20,806 nt of DNA, taken from IMG/VR virus record IMGVR_UViG_3300037891_000764, positions 1-20,806 of that record, one strand, 5' to 3'. Below the pieces are notes generated by a model that was given only the letters and a program-made list of their open reading frames with translations, ran no database searches and was not told the origin of the DNA. This document shows, piece after piece, positions 9,101 to 16,089 of this stretch (positions within the stretch are counted from its first letter, which is position 1; each line of letters starts with the position of its first letter). The translations under genes and the position numbers were made by a program. This DNA comes from a virus.

Positions 9101-10618
9101 TGTAGTAGGTGTTGTAGATGTTTTCTTATAAATCTTAGTATCACTGTTATCTATATAAACGTATGTAGCATCAACTGGAAGAACAGATAAATCTTCTCCA
9201 CTTACTACCCCATAATCAATTCTGCCTACTTTGTTTGTTGCTAATGATTTTTGTGCATAGTTCCATAAGTTTAACTCTTCGTTGTATTCTATAATTGGTC
9301 TTTGTGCAATTCTATTTTCTTTTAATATTTCAGTAAAATCATATGTTGGCATTAACTCTTGTACTTTATTAATAGTAGCAAAGTTAACCCACTTGTTTGC
9401 TCTACTCCAAGCAGTTTGATATACATCACCTCTGTCTATAACAATATAATCTTTGTTTGGTGTAAGTGGAGCACGATGATCCCATTTTTCATTAGTTTCA
9501 TTAAATCCATCTAATGCATTAATTAAAGCAAGTTCGGTAGCAGTAATACCTGATACGTTTGTTGTTGTCCATACACCATTACTAAATGTAGCATTAACTA
9601 ATTTTTTAAATGAAACATTTTTTGTTGATGCATCTATTTGTGTAATATAAATTGATTCTGTGTTTGTAGGTTGACTAGTGTGAATCCATTGAGCTGTAAA
9701 TCTTACTAACATATTTTCTTTAAACTGTGCAGGATTAGTATTTGCATTTAAAAAAATAAATCCATCAAATATAGGCAGTCTATTTGCATCGGCGTTATAA
9801 GCATCAACAAGTGCTTGTGGTGTTTGATTACTTGAAGCCCAATAACTATTTGCAGTATTTGGAGCTACTCTTTGAGGTTCACCTGTGTCCCATACACCAT
9901 AGTTTCTTCTTGCTAGTTTAGTATAATCATTATAAATCTTAATTCCGTTTTCGTCTATATATAGCTCTAATTTTGTTTCTGGGTTGTTTGCAGTTACTAG
10001 ATAAGTTTTATTTTTAACAGTTGAGTCCCATCCGTTTCCACTAAATTTTATAAGCATACCCACTTCTAATACAAAAGAATTAGTATCGTCAGTTAGTTTA
10101 TATGCTGGTACTCCTAATGAATCAATTAATGGATCTTTACTTGCTCCTGTATATACACTTTCGTATACAGGCATCTCTTCTATCCATCTATAGTTTTTAT
10201 AGTTTAAGAACTTATCAACATTAATTGATGGACTAAACGTAAACTTGTTTGTAGAATAAGATGCGTTATAATTGTAGGTATCAAAGTTTTGATTTATTGC
10301 ATATGTTATATCATCAAATGCAATTTTATTAGTTAAATCGTTGTTGTTTGAATAAGCTACAATAGCAGGTGTTAGTTGAGTTTTATTTCTAATAGTAGTA
10401 TCAACACTAGGAGTTATATATGTATCAGTAGATACAGAATGTTTTCCGTTGTTACTTCCTATATAGCCGTTGACTTGTCCTAGTGGTCCTTTTGAAACCA
10501 TTTGATCAAGAGTACTATCTAGCCAACTCTTATTAATGTCTGTTTGAAAAACATTAGGTAAAAAGTTACTAGTCTTAATTTTGTTTACCTCGTTTGGGCC
10601 TGCTTTCTTTTTAGACAT
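131..10618 (-). CDS. Giant baseplate-associated virion structural protein, 3495 aa
   Basis: Probably a very large wedge or peripheral baseplate protein: it follows gp6 by three bases, where T4 places gp7, gp8 and later wedge genes. The ATG at 10618 has an AGGAA ribosome site. Residues 18-160 (SNFLPNVFQTDINKSWLDSTLDQM, then a Y/N/W-rich stretch ending DKFLNYKNYRWIEE) resemble the N-terminus of oversized structural proteins of marine T4-type phages, as does GDWGPIEIEWRQSALGQ near 1359. Near 2009-2040 is a chitin-binding-type-3-like patch (W-x4-Y-x2-DDLV-x5-LWKC). About 2180-2500 is Thr/Ser/Val-rich, with two ~57-aa repeats ending VTHQP and LTHVP, then about three ~65-aa units with a QINN motif. 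Near 3160 is conserved-looking EFWQTIIEALRKDIF. About 3380-3458 carries the phage-tail motif D-x-T-x-L-x-V...F...GGEIIEY. No signal peptide or membrane segment was seen. The structural role is well supported; equivalence to gp7, gp8 or gp10 is not. Confidence 0.85.
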   Translation of the reverse strand: MSKKKAGPNEVNKIKTSNFLPNVFQTDINKSWLDSTLDQMVSKGPLGQVNGYIGSNNGKHSVSTDTYITPSVDTTIRNKTQLTPAIVAYSNNNDLTNKIAFDDITYAINQNFDTYNYNASYSTNKFTFSPSINVDKFLNYKNYRWIEEMPVYESVYTGASKDPLIDSLGVPAYKLTDDTNSFVLEVGMLIKFSGNGWDSTVKNKTYLVTANNPETKLELYIDENGIKIYNDYTKLARRNYGVWDTGEPQRVAPNTANSYWASSNQTPQALVDAYNADANRLPIFDGFIFLNANTNPAQFKENMLVRFTAQWIHTSQPTNTESIYITQIDASTKNVSFKKLVNATFSNGVWTTTNVSGITATELALINALDGFNETNEKWDHRAPLTPNKDYIVIDRGDVYQTAWSRANKWVNFATINKVQELMPTYDFTEILKENRIAQRPIIEYNEELNLWNYAQKSLATNKVGRIDYGVVSGEDLSVLPVDATYVYIDNSDTKIYKKTSTTPTTVKTLANNDVMQVQSVSSSNYTDWNNADVYYTNSTITLGQQKTKINQYPLYRFYNCEGIPLEDIDSTGFTGEKIFGYKVGTGTFVDPEINHVLSYKDTPKGAEYEFENFLLTKNYKQSYYDTVQNISYTKPLAGYNHIKNLGNLETFYKPSGTLTGAKETKQYEITIADTPLTIPVGKNNWRPEEEYNIIVKGSLTILAKCNNDGTYNESVKKTRHLVGVGQTFTLNNLTGQTITFKAGQVDIENPGSNPVPDVTITRSGSQITIVNGANSNGDNFTIIADNIEIASMSISNNWDNLFYNISINGRVVSDSLVTINATTTVVDESAFAIGDLVDFAWVNNDTSNPTTNISFPETLEHNANNKRIYEFTMSETTDHWLDKLTVNPGYSGTMFGDNNYSSIVHTPYYGGTMFIHPDISIMHDVNYSDKDLNITATLNEQANEWYAFRKRFLAQAKRLYAVGSNNSSIKLLTESAIEEIIRNKKDTKLYIDSNMVYHNTYDLEAFTITDTTVKEFKTKFNIHGDQNIRDHVYVYLTENNGSNKQVERILLKDTDYDFIGDTIYLKLTYAALDNVSTNPILKVVYNQMDRECFIPPSMVKLGLAYGMQPQVVGSILYTHDGATYTLTGQITDATGANFDPVNAALFDLEKRIYAGLIVQDLMYRDNYSIQDKYKSATDYMPSQHISTWYKLADVDNYLEKFYKDWAIKNQKTSLNIENYYDQTDPFTWNYSSLNIGNKFGTNKLPGHYKGAYMTVFGTATPHLTPWHMLGYAFKPTWWDTYFSWTDATKRTALLNALSKGIVQPLASPDTKQNIKYARRYWDFTNNCPVDTSGALVNSDTVLGSPTASDAAQEFVFGDWGPIEIEWRQSALGQAMTVNTMLKLNPARAWSDYFQPGKVRDYYTSYTKRYLNSSCFTMPGETYKTINSINVLSSSGLVDTNEFYLLDGYDSILGTARFKSTGGKITATSMVGRGTHFTGEPILSYSASMSGVTINYELELKEISYVANGISQAQHNYNLRRQLNKNFKELYKNLTTKLLQKLEGYSSKHLLDIFGETSYYGDFELGDNDYNISMYEGTANNFVNASILLITKTPDAYTVSGVADNKREFKFFEPNLGNGTDFDLQTIAGSTVRRYNKFVSTPSILEFGSKVSKIQDVYNFIRGYWKYLETKGYALQYAGDSNAADFVNWTNTAEDKDTYILQIGRRLTYTSGSGYVYPYNELSYNNNSILDMYSNKIQQTDLSISRKDGIVSVETKNQKFIGSITTASTNFEHSLIFENTTALGVNIYNDVKNKRQQRLLVRGQRTQEWNGEKKAPGYLVFGDHIVENFDSAVQAIDDIYRTDVDEFNKSISKSKDLTIGNINKDWLNGLGLNKNTITKFHQGSIKQQGTKGAVERFGRSTLLDGGKTSLSVFDQYMFRQSTLGNDDLQDPFEMELVSSDIINLPLSIDIDSVSKTKIINDTALTFETLSYDDSTSDILTGGETLTTETKYHISNLTKMKYVFDSKQPYATIPTWNSITSYKKDDLVRHEGQLWKCSVNFTGLTEVAPNITEIGTVTNPVFPSGTVANIAGTTVTFNDTATVYQNIEAVGTTVSPTFLPSESLIIDGISIGFSKTENVTIVTGDAVITGDIANPGISDVTGKQITINGSVVDFDTTPADVVETKSATNQAPADATETNTAIASQTDFTVSAQLSPSTWSVLKVEVDSTPTTSYTVAGQVVKINSPAMVGGETVDITVTHQPIIQTVYTISQALSNTTYSVASVTVAGVVTSNWTVSGQVLTLTSTPTLNDQVVITLTHVPDNMNTAQIVAQINNAGITGVTSGLVANSGFLQIIFNTTDPSATLTLASGTTNTGLGLLAGGSVVSPPTEVGQQSTPLNLSEIITQINNTTNLSNVVASANLDRLKLTSTNIQLSVTGSAQTILGLSTAYTATTVTETIDTTMNSAITQIQNALTSASNTDVTIIADPGSRIKISSTASSLLLGDTTFNSIAGINTGTLNAVSGTIQNTFDINQFGGVPVDPSLDSATFNILVTDDSNFEIASVAGINTKFFGYNVLQVIQNNVPLYSKSTDGTDCGICAGTATSDGNDAEVTTNTDHGLQVGDFVMLLNTTTTPNIDGIHKVTKLGSGPSAGRIFYIDEFIKECGNAVSVMPLVTTRFANNTQRDSALTKTHWNLPTGTLTVSSNNGTQNGTYVSTTTGDGLAVVRQTIARPTNTDIDSIIIYNHKSNQTKVQLEAFDPMRKVIPGIAEQNLDYISVNDNAIYNTTSDTDRFTDDDNAWSNEQVGTRWWDTSEVRYYDYDQGTTRYRKDMWGQLFPGSEIVIWEWVKSTVAPDDYAEAVLEQKEMFGVPATGEAYIIYNEVAKETNYYYTLEQEYNASTGNYNTVYFFWVKKKTTIHGTRTISALDAGNIIENPSANGISWFAVLDDNTFIIDNVSYYVEDTSTVLQINKAGDKFKSHNEWTLITKDLDAIPEYYVAGMKYNLSAWDKDNAKIPFTTLHRFNKYGDDLDVGQTWFNNLVTARRNAIITINDLLKNVNLYDEYRDSWNKTLVANNFPRYLWKWMDYTLETYLGNLNYTTTVTSSDKLETAIDKTLHRVVQLPIYDADLKLDRSEIYFYNEDTATWILVNKKNSTVQFDVDLLCPSSGYDNVPFDSVGWDRANVSEFWQTIIEALRKDIFVQYHKLKMNKLFFSVIDYTLSSFAQTNWIRKTTYVKVEVESQIDTTSRTYKKDNLVNALGYIHDIKPFHTKVSTIKTNYKVIDETSLTVSDTYKHVITLNTQDFTPTFNGTTYVGADSTDIVTGGDFTNTPADTIEAINFLSPYNFNVNAGEKRNSFVNIDPLELLRINVQTNATGNTYANTSRTFTHIQNAAGNVKAYALLDAKKSTLASAIDEDSTDLEVVSTTAFDAIGFVYVGGEIIEYVKIGATTLKIVKRAVAQTFIVSASSGDAVVQISNYQLTFDNDTVSYNQLGSSLLSTPVSNTAQELQDFGKGIEL

Positions 10619-10621
10619 TTA

Positions 10622-13600
10622 TTATGTTCCTGCTCTAATGTTTTCATCTGTTATATTCTGAATAATGTCAATATCGTTAACACTTACATCTGGAATAATA
10701 AGTTCGTTGCTGTCTGGTGTAAATTGAAACATATCACCAAATACACTACCAGCGCCTTGTGGTACAATAACAAAACTACTTAACACACCTGCAAGTTTTT
10801 TATGCACGTATGCCGCTAGTTCTGTAAAGTAAAATGTTTCTCCAAAATCCCAATTTGAAGAATCAAAGAATTCTTTAATAGCTTCTACAGTTTTATTTTT
10901 TAAATCAGTTTCTGTTATATTTGATCCTGTAAGTTTAATTACTCTAAATCTAGCTCGTAGTGCATCTTCTGCGTTTGCACCAAATAAACATTTATACTTT
11001 ACTGGCTTATAAACTATAGTATCGCTCATTGCTTTCTTTTCACCAATAGATGTAAACAACTGTCCTAGTTCATAACTTGTTGGTGGTAACGGCATATTTG
11101 GTACTGTACCTAATAGCCAATTTTTATATTCTGTATCATATGATGTAGTTAAAGCAAACACATCAATAACATTTGTAAAGCTAGGATCAACTACTTGATT
11201 ATCAGAAGCAATATGTTCCCATTCAAAGTTTAAGTTTTCTCTACCTGTGTAGAAAACACTATCAACTGATATTTGTGTTGCACCTACAGTTTCATAGAAT
11301 ACATCTGGATTAGCTGGTCTACTATCTGCATTACCATCTACAAGAACTATTCTATAAGTGTTTAGAGATACTTGGTCGTATCCATATACATAGAACTTTC
11401 CTAGTCTAGAAATTTCATTATTTAAAACACCCAATGCTTGTATACTATCTCTTTTTGCTTTTTTAGTAAAAGAACTAATTTCCATTTCGTTCTGAATGTT
11501 GCCAAGTCTAACTGTGTTACTAGTAAAGTTAAATCTTACAGTTCTTAAATGTATATCATATTGTTGATTAATGTAATTAAAATACAATGACCAATCATTA
11601 AAATTATTATTAAAGTTATCAGGAAATTGTGTGTTAGCATTAAATGCGTCAGGGCTGGTATCTATTTCCCAACCTTTATTTCTAAAATTATATTTTACAC
11701 TAAATGATTTTTTAGCATCAAGATAAGTTATAATATGATCTCTTTCGCTTGTACTAAAGTTTCTTGACAATGCTGGGTATATAATATCTAATGTACTATT
11801 AGATGGAATTTCAGCATCAAGGATAATTGATCCTGTACCATCATTTTGTACACCAGTTGGTTCACCTGCACTTGTTCCTATACCTTCTATACCTAATCCA
11901 AAATTAAATACATCTACAACCTTTGCCCATTTACTACCACTTGATGTTGTAAATTTAAGTAAAGCACCTGGAGTTATAAATTGCATATATGTGTCTACTG
12001 TATTACCAACTCTAACAATAGCATTGCTAGTATTAGTTAGATATCCAGTTTTAACACCACTTGCTGTTTGACTTGGACTTTGCCATACAAAAGAATCTGC
12101 TGTATATGTATGTTCTGTTCTCAATCCATTAAATGCATTTCTGTATTTTGTATAGTACAAATTAACATATTCGTCATTGTTAAAAACATCTTTTACATAT
12201 TTGTTAAACATCTGACTTGTATTATACGAACCACTAGTTGAAGATGTAGACAGTCTTTCGTCTTGATATAATCTTGCATCAGCACCTTGTAAGTATAAGT
12301 TACTATATTCTCCTGTGGGATCAATAAATTTTGAGTACCTACTATGTCCACTAAATGTTCTGTTTATACTTTTTACTTTTATTACTCCACCTGTGTTATT
12401 AGCTAATATAGTATTGTAGTCTTGAGCAGTAATCATTCTGTCTTGACTAGCATAATTCTTTGGTGCATTTTCTCTTATACTATCTAATGATTCACTTGAG
12501 GTTGCATTTGTAATTGCTTGTTTTAATTGTAAAGTAAACACCGCATTATAAGTATTACCATCACGACCTGTGTATGTTATATTAATTTTTTTGTTAGTTA
12601 GGTCATCTGGTCTTAATATATAAGATGTATTTTCGCTTGGTCTGTACCAAACTCTAATTGTGTCTTTTGGGATATTACCAAAAGTTCTATCAGGAAATAA
12701 AATTGATATTTGGTTATTCTCTCTAGTCTTAATACTAAAGATATCTCTAACCCCTGATGCTAAACTATTGTAAACTACATTGCTATTAACATCTTTAACC
12801 TTAGTCCATTCTTTAATAAGATTTCCTGTCGTACTTATATTTTGTACAAAGCAATCTGTGTTGTTAATGTTAGGAACATTAATATCAACTGAGTTACTAT
12901 CAATTGGATCTGCAATATCAAAATCTTGATATGATAAGTTACCTTGTTTAACTCCAAAAAAGAAACCTGTGTTAGCACTACCAATTCCTCTACCGTCATT
13001 TTTAAAATACATTCCAAAATTAGAAACTGGGTCAGGAGACTTTTCTTTAAATGTTAAATTAGCTTCATTGTAATCACTACTAATAATATTAAATGTTTTT
13101 GTAGCACCTGTTACAGTACCCTCAACATCAAACTTAATTTGATTTGGTGTATTGTTTAAGTCATAAAAATCTGTTCTAATGTTATTAAGTACTACACTTT
13201 TATTTGGACTACCATATTGATTACTATTTTGTAAAGTTGAATTTACTATAGTAATAAAATCATCTAAGTTATTAACATCGTTAGTAACTTCGTATCTAAT
13301 TTCTGTTCCACCTAAACTTGCTCCGGTACTACCAATAACTGCTTCGTTTGTTTTAACTGCAACAACTTTCATTTCACCATACGCAGGCACATTACGTCTT
13401 GGAGAGTATCCTAAGAATTCAGCTAGTTTGAAAACTGATTCTTGTTTTTCTGCTGTTGTTAGAAAATTATTTCTAGCATTGAGGTCTACCCTGTATGCTA
13501 GGTTATGTCCAAATTGAGCTACTACATCAAGTAGTGATATAAATTCTGCTGATTCAATCCAGTCATTGTAATTTTCTGGATATGTGCTACGGACATAATC

Positions 13601-13723
13601 AACCATTGCAGTTCGTATTGTATCATAATCAAATGCTTGAAAATTAGCATTCACATAAGATTCGTAAACTACAGTATAGTCTTCTGCCGCAAATATTTTA
13701 TTTTGTCTAGTTTTCTGTGCCAT
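10622..13723 (-). CDS. 6: Baseplate wedge protein gp6 (baseplate J-like)
   Basis: gp6 dimers join neighbouring wedges into the baseplate ring and control its opening before sheath contraction. The first 120 residues carry the family's recognisable start: a DYTVVYESYVNANFQAFDYD segment, YPENYNDW near 48-55, then LLDVVAQFGHNLAYRVDLNARN at 64-85 and AEFLGYSPRRNVPAYGE at 101-117. A second conserved block (NAPKNYASQDRMITAQDYN) lies near 418, as in baseplate J/gp6 proteins. At 1033 residues it is much longer than T4 gp6 (660). I take the ATG at 13723, one base after the gp25 stop, because its product begins MAQKTRQNKIF. An in-frame extension reaches a TTG at 13753 but would overlap gp25 and adds ten unremarkable residues. 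It is co-transcribed after gp25. Confidence 0.93.
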   Translation of the reverse strand: MAQKTRQNKIFAAEDYTVVYESYVNANFQAFDYDTIRTAMVDYVRSTYPENYNDWIESAEFISLLDVVAQFGHNLAYRVDLNARNNFLTTAEKQESVFKLAEFLGYSPRRNVPAYGEMKVVAVKTNEAVIGSTGASLGGTEIRYEVTNDVNNLDDFITIVNSTLQNSNQYGSPNKSVVLNNIRTDFYDLNNTPNQIKFDVEGTVTGATKTFNIISSDYNEANLTFKEKSPDPVSNFGMYFKNDGRGIGSANTGFFFGVKQGNLSYQDFDIADPIDSNSVDINVPNINNTDCFVQNISTTGNLIKEWTKVKDVNSNVVYNSLASGVRDIFSIKTRENNQISILFPDRTFGNIPKDTIRVWYRPSENTSYILRPDDLTNKKINITYTGRDGNTYNAVFTLQLKQAITNATSSESLDSIRENAPKNYASQDRMITAQDYNTILANNTGGVIKVKSINRTFSGHSRYSKFIDPTGEYSNLYLQGADARLYQDERLSTSSTSGSYNTSQMFNKYVKDVFNNDEYVNLYYTKYRNAFNGLRTEHTYTADSFVWQSPSQTASGVKTGYLTNTSNAIVRVGNTVDTYMQFITPGALLKFTTSSGSKWAKVVDVFNFGLGIEGIGTSAGEPTGVQNDGTGSIILDAEIPSNSTLDIIYPALSRNFSTSERDHIITYLDAKKSFSVKYNFRNKGWEIDTSPDAFNANTQFPDNFNNNFNDWSLYFNYINQQYDIHLRTVRFNFTSNTVRLGNIQNEMEISSFTKKAKRDSIQALGVLNNEISRLGKFYVYGYDQVSLNTYRIVLVDGNADSRPANPDVFYETVGATQISVDSVFYTGRENLNFEWEHIASDNQVVDPSFTNVIDVFALTTSYDTEYKNWLLGTVPNMPLPPTSYELGQLFTSIGEKKAMSDTIVYKPVKYKCLFGANAEDALRARFRVIKLTGSNITETDLKNKTVEAIKEFFDSSNWDFGETFYFTELAAYVHKKLAGVLSSFVIVPQGAGSVFGDMFQFTPDSNELIIPDVSVNDIDIIQNITDENIRAGT

Positions 13724-13724
13724 A

Positions 13725-14102
13725 TTAAATCTCTGCGTCCTGTTCCCTATCAAACTTAATTTGCAAATCTGTTGCTGTTATAGTAGGTAGATATGTTAAC
13801 TTTACATTAACTGTAACATAATGTTCTTCTTGTATAACTCTAACATTTGTATCGTTAACTTCGAAACGAGGATCATAATTTACTACAGCAAACACTTCTT
13901 CTCTTATAGACTGAATAGTGTCGTCGTCTAAGGGTTCAAATACATAAAAAGGAAGGTCACATCCAAATGCTGGATCTGTCCACTTCTCACCTTTACGTAT
14001 ATGAAAATGATTTAACAGGTCACGTTTAGCTAGTTCAAGGCCAGAAAGCCCTTTACTAGTATAAGCCTGTTCAACTGTTGTATATCCTATAATCTCGCTC
14101 AT
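13725..14102 (-). CDS. 25: Baseplate wedge protein gp25 (gp25/gpW family)
   Basis: A 125-residue member of the gp25/lysozyme-like-fold wedge family (T4 gp25, P2 gpW), which sits at the inner baseplate near the sheath initiator and links wedge to sheath. The core pattern is clear: DLLNHFHIRKGEKWTDPAFG at 28-47 (the family's 'R-GE-...-P-FG' signature), then FEPLDDDTIQSIREEV and NYDPRFEV, matching the family's E/D-P-R motif, then alternating beta strands with TVNVKLTYLP. The ATG at 14100-14102 has no obvious ribosome site and lies only five bases after a late-promoter box, so the message may be leaderless. No other in-frame ATG occurs in the conserved part. It ends one base before gp6. Confidence 0.92.
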   Translation of the reverse strand: MSEIIGYTTVEQAYTSKGLSGLELAKRDLLNHFHIRKGEKWTDPAFGCDLPFYVFEPLDDDTIQSIREEVFAVVNYDPRFEVNDTNVRVIQEEHYVTVNVKLTYLPTITATDLQIKFDREQDAEI

Positions 14103-14166
14103 ACAACTATTTATGCGATTTATTCTGTTAGTAGTTTATGATTGTATAATTAGCCTATTATAGCTA
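14103..14166. other. Intergenic spacer, start of second late unit
   Basis: This is the only gap of note inside the minus-strand cluster. It is 64 bases, AT-rich, and contains the late-promoter box at 14108-14115. A weak TAGC/GCTA dyad near 14151-14166 lies just after the stop of the lysozyme-like gene; it is too short and lacks a U-tract, so I do not call a terminator. Confidence 0.5.
14108..14115 (-). promoter_or_regulatory. Putative T4-type late promoter for gp25-gp6-giant gene
   Basis: The minus strand reads GCATAAATAGTTGT directly before the gp25 ATG. The box CATAAATAGT is identical over ten bases to the one at 106-113 and differs in one base from that at 20062-20069. T4 late transcripts start about six bases after this element, which here falls on or next to the ATG. 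Confidence 0.6.
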
Positions 14167-14892
14167 TTAACTTAATTGATTTATTAATGATCTCTTTCTA
14201 CTTTCAGAAAGATTTGGCAAGAATCTACTAGTTTCTGCATAATATACATATTCAGCTTGAGATTTTTGTTTATCAGTTAATTGAAATGTACTATACTCTT
14301 TTACTAGCTGTTGAATCCCTTGTTCTCTAATTAACGATCTATCTTTGAATTGTCCATAGTCTGCTAACATTATTATTTTTGATTCAGCTTGTCTTTGTGT
14401 TCTTTTTAGCCCATTTAAAATTAATGCAGTACAAACATAGTCCCATTTCTTTTCTTCAATAAACTCGTATATACGAAATTTTCTATCTTCAGAACCAACT
14501 GATGTAATATCATCAGTAAAAAAGTATAAACTTAATAGCCCATCATATTGGCTTTGAGATAAAGTATTTACTGGTAAAATTTTTTTAAATCTTTTTTCTT
14601 TATCTTTGAAAAGTTCTATCCAACTAGTGAATGCAGAATCTTCAGTTAATCCATCACCTTCTATCTGTTCTGGTGTTCTATTTTTATAACCAATTCTTAT
14701 ATATCCACCAAAGTCTTTCTTATATCCATTCCAGCCTAATGTTCTAATAATATAGTTCATAATACTACCACTAGCTTCCAAATCCTTCACAGGTATTTCG
14801 TCTCTAGCTATATTTCTATCTATAATAGAAAATAAACTAAAATCAATTAGAGTTCTTTCATTAACAATGTTTCCAAAATTAAACGTAGGCAT
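14167..14892 (-). CDS. Lysozyme-like (GH24-fold) baseplate-cluster protein, probably inactive
   Basis: A 241-residue protein between the spike gene and gp25. Residues about 45-180 follow the layout of phage lysozymes (GH24): YKKDFGGYIRIGY at 57-69 matches T4 lysozyme's 'Y-K-D-T-E-G-Y-Y-T-I-G'; GDGLTEDSAFTSW at 79-91 matches the helix start with 'T-x-x-A'; LSQSQYDGLLSLYFF at 111-125 matches 'Q-x-D-A-L-V-S'; and WDYVCTALILNGLKRTQRQAE at 150-170 matches the 'G-L-x-R-R-x-x-E' helix. By this alignment the catalytic Asp is present (D60), but the catalytic Glu has no counterpart and the active-site Thr is Arg (R66). This suggests a structural role or peptidoglycan binding rather than cleavage. The start ATG overlaps the gp5 stop (TAATG), with AAAGGA upstream. 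The fold call is from motif pattern only. Confidence 0.7.
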   Translation of the reverse strand: MPTFNFGNIVNERTLIDFSLFSIIDRNIARDEIPVKDLEASGSIMNYIIRTLGWNGYKKDFGGYIRIGYKNRTPEQIEGDGLTEDSAFTSWIELFKDKEKRFKKILPVNTLSQSQYDGLLSLYFFTDDITSVGSEDRKFRIYEFIEEKKWDYVCTALILNGLKRTQRQAESKIIMLADYGQFKDRSLIREQGIQQLVKEYSTFQLTDKQKSQAEYVYYAETSRFLPNLSESRKRSLINQLS

Positions 14893-16088
14893 TATGCAGT
14901 ATTTCCTTTTCCAGATGTAAATGTTTCTTGATTGTCAACACCTAACCAAGGATGTTTTTCTGGCACTCTACTTGCAGTACTAACTTTAACATTTTGATTT
15001 TGTGTTTGATTTTGTATTGTTGTTTTTGTAGCTGGTGTAGGTTCTGGACCGTTCATATCTATTCTTGCGCCTTTAATAATTTGATTACCTGCTACAGTTA
15101 AATTATAATTAACATCACTTTGTATATTTAAATCAACAGCACTATAAACATTAATACTGCCAACACTTGTTTCTAATTTTAATCCATCGCCTCCTGTACT
15201 TTTTATATTAACACCCATTTCTGCCTGCATATTAATACTACCTTTAGCATGAACATTATAATCTCCTTCAGTATGAACACTTACGCCGCCTTTACTATAA
15301 ACATCTACTTTGCCTTGTTGATCCATTTCAATCCAAGCATCGCCATTTTGTGTAGTAACAAAAATAAAACCTTTTGTATCTTCAAGTAATATTTGAGCAC
15401 CACCGTGTGTTCTTAATCTAATATTTTTACTATTACCTTTTTCATCTCCATCGTCCATTGAAAAAGTATGTCCACCACGTGTTGTTATACCAAACACTTT
15501 ACTTGGACTTTCTCTTCTAGCATTACTCTGACTATGTCCTCTTACATAATCTAAACTTAATCCTTGTTCATTTAATACTGCCTGAAACCATTCGTTTAAA
15601 GGTTTAGTGTCTGCATCGTTTTCATCGTATGGATTTTTCTCAACTGCTGGACCTAAACTCTTTTCTCCATTAGCATAAACTTGTCCACTAGCATTTCCGC
15701 CCATCATAGAGTTTCTGTCTTTGGCTATGAGGCTTCCTACTACAATACCTTGTTCTATACTACTTGTATAAGCAACTAATACATTTGTTCCTATTTCTGG
15801 TGGCTGTGGCCAAAACCCATAACTTATAGGAGCCTGTGCTTCTTTGGTTTCGTCGTCACCACTTTCTTTAATTTTTGTATGCCCACCCATAGGTATTGAT
15901 AGTAAACAAATCCTATTTGTCTCTTTAGAACCAAAGTCTGATATTCTAACTTTAATTCTACCGGTATGCAAGGAGTCTTTGTTTTCTGTAACTTCGCCTA
16001 TGTATAGTCCACTTAAATTATTAATATTAAATGCAGAACTTTGTTTTACACTTTTACTAACGTGAACGCCATCATTTTTAAAACTCAT
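14892..16088 (-). CDS. 5: Baseplate central spike, gp5-like (OB-fold plus beta-helix)
   Basis: The tip of the tail tube, which pierces the cell envelope. Residues 25-125 form the gp5/VgrG-type OB domain (GLYIGEVTENKDSLHTGRIKVRI ... GFWPQPPEIGTNVLVAY ... GIVVGSL). A linker at 140-225 contains VRGHSQSNARRESPSKVFGI and GGHTFSMDDGD, stretches I recognise from marine T4-type gp5 proteins. From about 226 a triple-stranded beta-helix is shown by eight-residue repeats such as VDVYSKGG, VSVHTEGD, YNVHAKGS, INMQAEMG and VNIKSTGG (261-300). A Q/N-rich tail ends with RVPEKHPW, a motif common near ends of phage tail proteins. Unlike T4 gp5 (575 aa) no lysozyme domain is inserted. The ATG at 16088 is chosen over an in-frame ATG at 16103 because GGAGGA lies seven bases before it; the longer start would overlap the hub gene. 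Length is 398 residues. Confidence 0.92.
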   Translation of the reverse strand: MSFKNDGVHVSKSVKQSSAFNINNLSGLYIGEVTENKDSLHTGRIKVRISDFGSKETNRICLLSIPMGGHTKIKESGDDETKEAQAPISYGFWPQPPEIGTNVLVAYTSSIEQGIVVGSLIAKDRNSMMGGNASGQVYANGEKSLGPAVEKNPYDENDADTKPLNEWFQAVLNEQGLSLDYVRGHSQSNARRESPSKVFGITTRGGHTFSMDDGDEKGNSKNIRLRTHGGAQILLEDTKGFIFVTTQNGDAWIEMDQQGKVDVYSKGGVSVHTEGDYNVHAKGSINMQAEMGVNIKSTGGDGLKLETSVGSINVYSAVDLNIQSDVNYNLTVAGNQIIKGARIDMNGPEPTPATKTTIQNQTQNQNVKVSTASRVPEKHPWLGVDNQETFTSGKGNTA

Positions 16089-16089
16089 A

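Noticed and set aside
12835-13017. Minus-strand 60-codon open frame within gp6
   Set aside because: It is out of frame inside a well-supported gene, with no ribosome site and low-complexity Ile/Leu/Thr content.
13724-13753. Longer gp6 beginning at a TTG at 13753
   Set aside because: It would overlap gp25 and use a rare start; the ATG at 13723 follows the gp25 stop by one base and gives a family-like N-terminus.
14145-14166. Possible terminator between the lysozyme-like gene and gp25
   Set aside because: The dyad is only about four base pairs and no U-tract follows on the minus strand.
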